Assembly (NCBI GenBank): GCA_937915965.1
Contig: CALGHC010000618.1
Coordinates: 1-5,396 of the forward strand
Length of the DNA: 5,396 nt
Reading direction: 5' to 3'
Source: an uncultured Myxococcales bacterium
Lineage (GTDB): Bacteria > Myxococcota_A > UBA9042
Both the position numbers and the translations under genes were made by a program. The number at the start of each line of letters is the position of its first letter. Position 1 is the stretch's first letter. Shown here piece by piece: positions 1 to 5,396 of this stretch. The notes beneath the pieces were generated by a model. That model worked only from the letters and a program-made list of their open reading frames with translations. It was not told where the DNA came from and did not search any database.

Positions 1-2
1 AG

Positions 3-347
3 GGTTGGACCGTCGAGGTCGCGATCCCGTGGAGCGCGTTCGGTCTCGACAAGGCGCCGGCGGCCGGTGCGCGGTGGGTTGCCAACCTCTACCGGATTGA
101 CTCGAAAGGTCCACGCAACCTGGCCTTTATGGGCGCATGGGCGCCCTTGGGCGGGGATTTTCATCAGCTGACGGGGGCGGGCAAGCTGGTCTTTATGACC
201 GCCGCCGCTGCCGCCGCCGCCCCTCGCCCCATTTTGCGGCCGACCATGCCGTCCCTGCGCCCCGGCACGCGCGTGCGACCGGTCGCTCCTGGCGCGTCTG
301 GCGGGCCGGGGGCCTTGGCGGCACCTGGCGCTCCGGCCACCCGGTAG
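3..347 (+). CDS. CBM9/DOMON-like domain protein, C-terminal fragment
   Basis: This open frame enters from the left edge and ends at TAG 345-347, leaving 114 visible residues. The first 64 look like the end of a type 9 carbohydrate-binding-module-like (DOMON superfamily) beta-sandwich. They open with GWTVEVAIPWSAFG, continue through a WVANLYRID strand and a WAPLGGDFH motif, and close with GKLVF. In this family the pattern of a W-x-V-E-x-A-I-P-W strand, an N-x-Y/F-R strand, W-(S/A)-P-x-G-x-DFH and a final G-x-L-x-F marks the C-terminal half of the domain. Such domains bind sugars or haem-like ligands, usually in secreted or surface proteins. Ligand and location cannot be judged here because the N-terminus and any signal peptide lie outside the window. 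The domain normally ends near GKLVF. Here about 50 more residues follow, with seven consecutive alanines and then Pro/Arg/Gly/Ala-rich sequence and no recognisable fold. The stop lies 7 bases before mazG, so the two may share a transcript. Domain family is fairly sure; function is unknown. Confidence 0.8.
   Translation, partial: GWTVEVAIPWSAFGLDKAPAAGARWVANLYRIDSKGPRNLAFMGAWAPLGGDFHQLTGAGKLVFMTAAAAAAAPRPILRPTMPSLRPGTRVRPVAPGASGGPGALAAPGAPATR
201..221 (+). repeat. GCC trinucleotide tract encoding Ala7
   Basis: Seven alanine codons in a row (six GCC and one GCT) follow directly after the last beta-strand of the CBM9-like domain, after Met-Thr. The tract opens the low-complexity C-terminal tail. 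It is short and interrupted once, so it may be a codon-bias effect in a GC-rich genome rather than an actively slipping microsatellite. Confidence 0.5.
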
Positions 348-354
348 CTGGCGC

Positions 355-1350
355 GTGTTTGATCCCGCCGATCTGCCCGCAGAAGGATTCGCGCGCCTCG
401 TCGCCGTGATGGCGCGCTTGCGCGACCGCGGACAGGGTTGTCCCTGGGACCTCGAGCAGACCCTGCATACGTTGCGGCCCTACCTCATCGAGGAGAGCTA
501 CGAGGCCCTCGACGCGATCGACGCGTTGGGCCCCGCCGCTGACGCCTTGCCTGGTGACCAGCCGCACGCCGACCGGGCGCTGACCGAGGCGCACCGCGAG
601 GAGCTGGGCGACGTACTTCTGCAGATCGTCTTCCAAGCCAGGGTTGCTGAAGAGATGGGATTCTTCGATGCCGAGGCGGTCGCGCGGGGCGTCGCCGACA
701 AGATGATCTATCGCCACCCCCATGTCTTTGTGCAGGCCGAGGGCGCGGACGCGCCGACCGGTCCGGCGACAATCACGGACGCCGCCGCGGTCGTCGACCA
801 GTGGGAGCAGATCAAGCGCAAGGACGGTCGCGGCGCGCTCGCCGGCGTTCCACGTCATCTGCCCGCGCTGCTTCGTGCCCACCGCATCGGCGAAAAAGCG
901 GCGCGCATCGGTTTTGATTGGCAACAGCCCGACGATGTCATCGCCAAGGTGGAAGAGGAGCTCGGAGAAGTGCGTGAGGCGCTCGCTCGTGGCGACCTTG
1001 CCGACCTGGAGCGCGAGACCGGCGACCTGCTCTTTGCGGTCGCGAGCCTCGCCCGCCACCACGGCCTTGATGCCGAGAACGCGCTGCGCGGGACCCTCGA
1101 CCGTTTCTCCAGCCGCTTTGGCCACGTCGAACGCCGGCTCGACGCGAGCGGCAGCGACAAGGGCGCGGTCGCCGATCTTGAGGCCTGGTGGCGCGAGGCG
1201 AAACAGTTGGAGGCCAAACAACTGGAGGCCGAACAACTGGAGGCCGAGCAGCTCGAGGCCAGCCATCTGGTCGAGCAGCGAGCCGCAGCTGTCGCCTCCG
1301 CGTCCGACGCGTCGGCTAGCAACGGTAGCTCCGACGGGCGACCGGGCTGA
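355..1350 (+). CDS. mazG: MazG, nucleoside triphosphate pyrophosphohydrolase
   Basis: MazG hydrolyses (d)NTPs to (d)NMP and pyrophosphate in the cytoplasm. It limits misincorporation of abnormal nucleotides and, in E. coli, modulates ppGpp-linked survival. The 331-residue product has both all-alpha MazG domains. The N-terminal one shows GCPWD (28-32), EESYE (46-50) and EELGD (82-86), the E-x-x-E plus E-x-x-D magnesium-binding pattern. A family-typical YRHPHVF follows at 119-125 and WEQIK at 150-154. The second domain has KVEEELGE (198-205), ETGDLLFAV (221-229) and LARHHGLDAENAL (232-244), so both metal sites look intact. GTG 355 is chosen because it leaves 18 residues before MARLRD, close to known MazG starts. 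Stops lie upstream in frame, with no ATG between them and 355. ATG 409 is possible but would trim the first helix. No clear Shine-Dalgarno precedes it. E. coli MazG has 263 residues; most of the excess is a tail from residue 283, made of four (K/E)QLEA units and then Ser/Ala-rich sequence. It lies 7 bases after the CBM9-like gene and 49 before dnaE. Confidence 0.93.
   Translation: MFDPADLPAEGFARLVAVMARLRDRGQGCPWDLEQTLHTLRPYLIEESYEALDAIDALGPAADALPGDQPHADRALTEAHREELGDVLLQIVFQARVAEEMGFFDAEAVARGVADKMIYRHPHVFVQAEGADAPTGPATITDAAAVVDQWEQIKRKDGRGALAGVPRHLPALLRAHRIGEKAARIGFDWQQPDDVIAKVEEELGEVREALARGDLADLERETGDLLFAVASLARHHGLDAENALRGTLDRFSSRFGHVERRLDASGSDKGAVADLEAWWREAKQLEAKQLEAEQLEAEQLEASHLVEQRAAAVASASDASASNGSSDGRPG
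1201..1260 (+). repeat. 15-bp tandem repeat, four units, in the mazG tail
   Basis: Four consecutive 15-base units run from 1201 to 1260, and every one ends in GAGGCC or CGAGGCC. The middle two differ at one position (AAACAACTGGAGGCC and GAACAACTGGAGGCC); the outer two carry a few mainly third-position changes. A fifth, strongly diverged unit (SHLVE) may follow at 1261-1275. The period is a multiple of three, so unit gain or loss keeps frame and only lengthens the (K/E)QLEA segment, residues 283-302 of MazG. The peptide is charged and probably helical, but leucine every five residues does not form a coiled-coil heptad. Confidence 0.9.
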
Positions 1351-1356
1351 CCCCAC

Positions 1357-1377
1357 CGCCGCGGCTCAGACGCGGCG
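1357..1377 (+). other. GC-only hairpin between mazG and dnaE
   Basis: A perfect 7-bp inverted repeat, CGCCGCG (1357-1363) and CGCGGCG (1371-1377), encloses a 7-base loop GCTCAGA. It begins 7 bases after the mazG stop codon and ends 22 bases before the dnaE ATG. No run of T follows, so it is not a classical intrinsic terminator. It could be a leaky attenuator, an mRNA-stability element, or a chance pairing, which is not rare in DNA this rich in G and C. Confidence 0.35.
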
Positions 1378-1399
1378 CATCGACCAGAATCGGGCTTGT

Positions 1400-4870
<3,471 letters not shown>

Positions 4871-4897
4871 GCGCCGCGAACATGGCGCACGTCGAGG

Positions 4898-4935
4898 CGC
4901 TACAGCGAGTTCGAGTCGCTACAGCGAGTTCGAGT
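4898..4935. repeat. Perfect 19-bp tandem duplication at a gene end
   Basis: The unit CGCTACAGCGAGTTCGAGT occurs at 4898-4916 and again, immediately adjacent and identical, at 4917-4935. The flanking bases differ, so there are exactly two copies. The right copy contains the last codons and the TAG stop of the - strand gene; the left copy lies in the spacer beyond that stop. Because 19 is not a multiple of three, the left copy is out of frame with the gene. Identity of the copies suggests a recent event. Confidence 0.95.
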
Positions 4936-5396
4936 AGACCTGCCACACACCGTCGTCCTTCCGGAACGTACACGGCGCCGGGTTGTCGCGCTGGTTGCTG
5001 AACAGGAAGATCTTGAAGCCGCCCCGTACGTCTTCCCAGCTGCGTGGCGAGTAGCGCGTGACCCGGACGGTGAAGGGCTGCGCCTTGATCACATAGCTCG
5101 AGGCGCGATCGCGGAAGTAGCGCCACTGGTAGCGTCGCAGGTGCCGCCGGGCCAGATCGGTGTCCCGGTTCAGCGAGACGTTGAGCTTCATGTAGCAGTC
5201 GAAACCCTCGCTCTCGCTCATGTCCAGCGCGCACGAGAAGGCCTCGCGTAGGACCCCCAACGGGGTCCCCTTGGGGAAGTCGGTGATATCGCCGAGCTGC
5301 GGTCCCTTCTCTGTCTCGTCCGCCGGTTCGGGCGCCTTCGTGTCCTTGCCGTCCTTGCCGTCCTTGCCGTCCTTGCCGTCCTTGCCGTCCTTGCCG
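4919..5396 (-). CDS. Hypothetical protein with GKD-repeat linker, C-terminal part
   Basis: I do not recognise this gene. The frame enters from the right edge and runs leftward to TAG (complement of 4919-4921), giving 158 visible residues and no stop upstream. The first 18 are six Gly-Lys-Asp triplets. A charged, Pro/Glu-rich linker (TKAPEPADETEKGPQ) follows. The rest, about 125 residues from LGDITDFPKG, looks like a folded domain: a helical stretch around REAFSCALDMSESEG, an Arg-rich segment LARRHLRRYQWRYFRDR, then apparent strands around YVIKAQPFTVRVTRYSP, GGFKIFLFSNQ and PCTFRKDDGVWQVYSNSL. A helix followed by a sheet ending in a G-x-W-x-V strand is reminiscent of NTF2-like folds, but this is only an impression. 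Three cysteines are visible. A TTG at 5258-5260 and ATGs further in could be start codons, but the in-frame GKD repeat and linker upstream read as coding, so a start beyond the window is preferred. The gene converges on dnaE. A long hydrophilic linker before a small domain would suit an exported or lipoprotein, but the N-terminus is not visible. Confidence 0.72.
   Translation of the reverse strand, partial: GKDGKDGKDGKDGKDGKDTKAPEPADETEKGPQLGDITDFPKGTPLGVLREAFSCALDMSESEGFDCYMKLNVSLNRDTDLARRHLRRYQWRYFRDRASSYVIKAQPFTVRVTRYSPRSWEDVRGGFKIFLFSNQRDNPAPCTFRKDDGVWQVYSNSL
5342..5396 (-). repeat. 9-bp tandem repeat encoding (Gly-Lys-Asp)n
   Basis: The 9-base unit GTCCTTGCC on the + strand (GGCAAGGAC on the coding strand) occurs six times without a mismatch at 5342-5395, and one base of a further unit follows before the window ends. 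The true copy number is unknown because the array is cut off. Each unit adds one Gly-Lys-Asp triplet in frame. Glycine at every third residue fits the collagen-like Gly-X-Y pattern, but no proline is seen in these six triplets, so a flexible charged linker is equally possible. Confidence 0.93.

Noticed and set aside
1201..1275. Possible pentapeptide-repeat (A(D/N)Lxx) beta-helix in the MazG tail
   Set aside because: The period is five residues, but Leu follows Ala by three positions instead of two, and the Asp/Asn is missing, so the beta-helix signature is not met.
193..1356. A 387-codon - strand open frame antisense to mazG
   Set aside because: It mirrors the coding frame of a clear MazG in GC-rich DNA, and its Leu/Phe/Gln repeats are only the antisense of the 15-bp array.
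722..1399. The dnaE frame stays open 226 codons upstream, which would give a 1382-residue product
   Set aside because: This stretch lies wholly within mazG and the spacer, has shadow-like Ser/Arg/Pro composition, and the conserved DnaE N-terminus begins at ATG 1400.
4871..4888. Possible terminator hairpin GCGCC/GGCGC right after the dnaE stop
   Set aside because: The stem is only 5 bp with an 8-base loop and no T-run on either strand; it is too weak to call, although its position between convergent genes is suitable.
5342..5396. Possible CRISPR or iteron array at the right edge
   Set aside because: The 9-bp units are directly adjacent with no spacers and read in frame as Gly-Lys-Asp in a coding region.

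Overview
The window is GC-rich and its codons mostly end in G or C. It carries four protein-coding regions packed with little intergenic space. Three lie on the + strand: the end of a gene for a CBM9/DOMON-like protein, mazG, and dnaE. One gene enters from the right edge on the - strand and converges on dnaE. The dnaE product is the DnaE1-type replicase subunit. It ends in a non-enterobacterial C-terminal tail, and both the tail and the CBM9-like protein resemble those of high-GC deltaproteobacterial lineages (Myxococcota/Bradymonadota-like). That placement is an inference from sequence style, not a phylogeny.

Layout: positions 3-347 hold the C-terminal part of a type 9 carbohydrate-binding-module-like domain followed by a 50-residue Ala/Pro/Gly-rich tail. 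After 7 bases mazG begins at a GTG (355-1350). It encodes a two-domain nucleoside triphosphate pyrophosphohydrolase whose extra C-terminal tail is built from a 15-bp tandem repeat (1201-1260). A 49-base spacer containing a GC-only hairpin (1357-1377) leads to dnaE (1400-4870), a full-length 1156-residue DNA polymerase III alpha subunit. After dnaE a 48-base spacer, which includes most of a perfect 19-bp tandem duplication (4898-4935), separates it from the stop codon of the convergent gene. That gene (4919-5396, - strand, cut by the window edge) encodes an unrecognised protein with a Gly-Lys-Asp repeat linker and a compact C-terminal domain.

Functional reading: MazG removes non-canonical or excess NTPs/dNTPs, and DnaE consumes dNTPs as the replicase, so their co-directional adjacency makes sense as nucleotide-pool quality control beside replication. 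The CBM9-like gene is close enough to be co-transcribed but has no obvious functional link. The most notable protein-level observation is in the PHP domain of DnaE. Seven of the nine expected metal ligands are present, while the glutamate is replaced by Cys67 and the cysteine by Asp135. I see no CRISPR array, tRNA, rRNA, insertion sequence or phage/defence cassette. The window is mostly housekeeping, with several in-frame tandem repeats as its unusual aspect.
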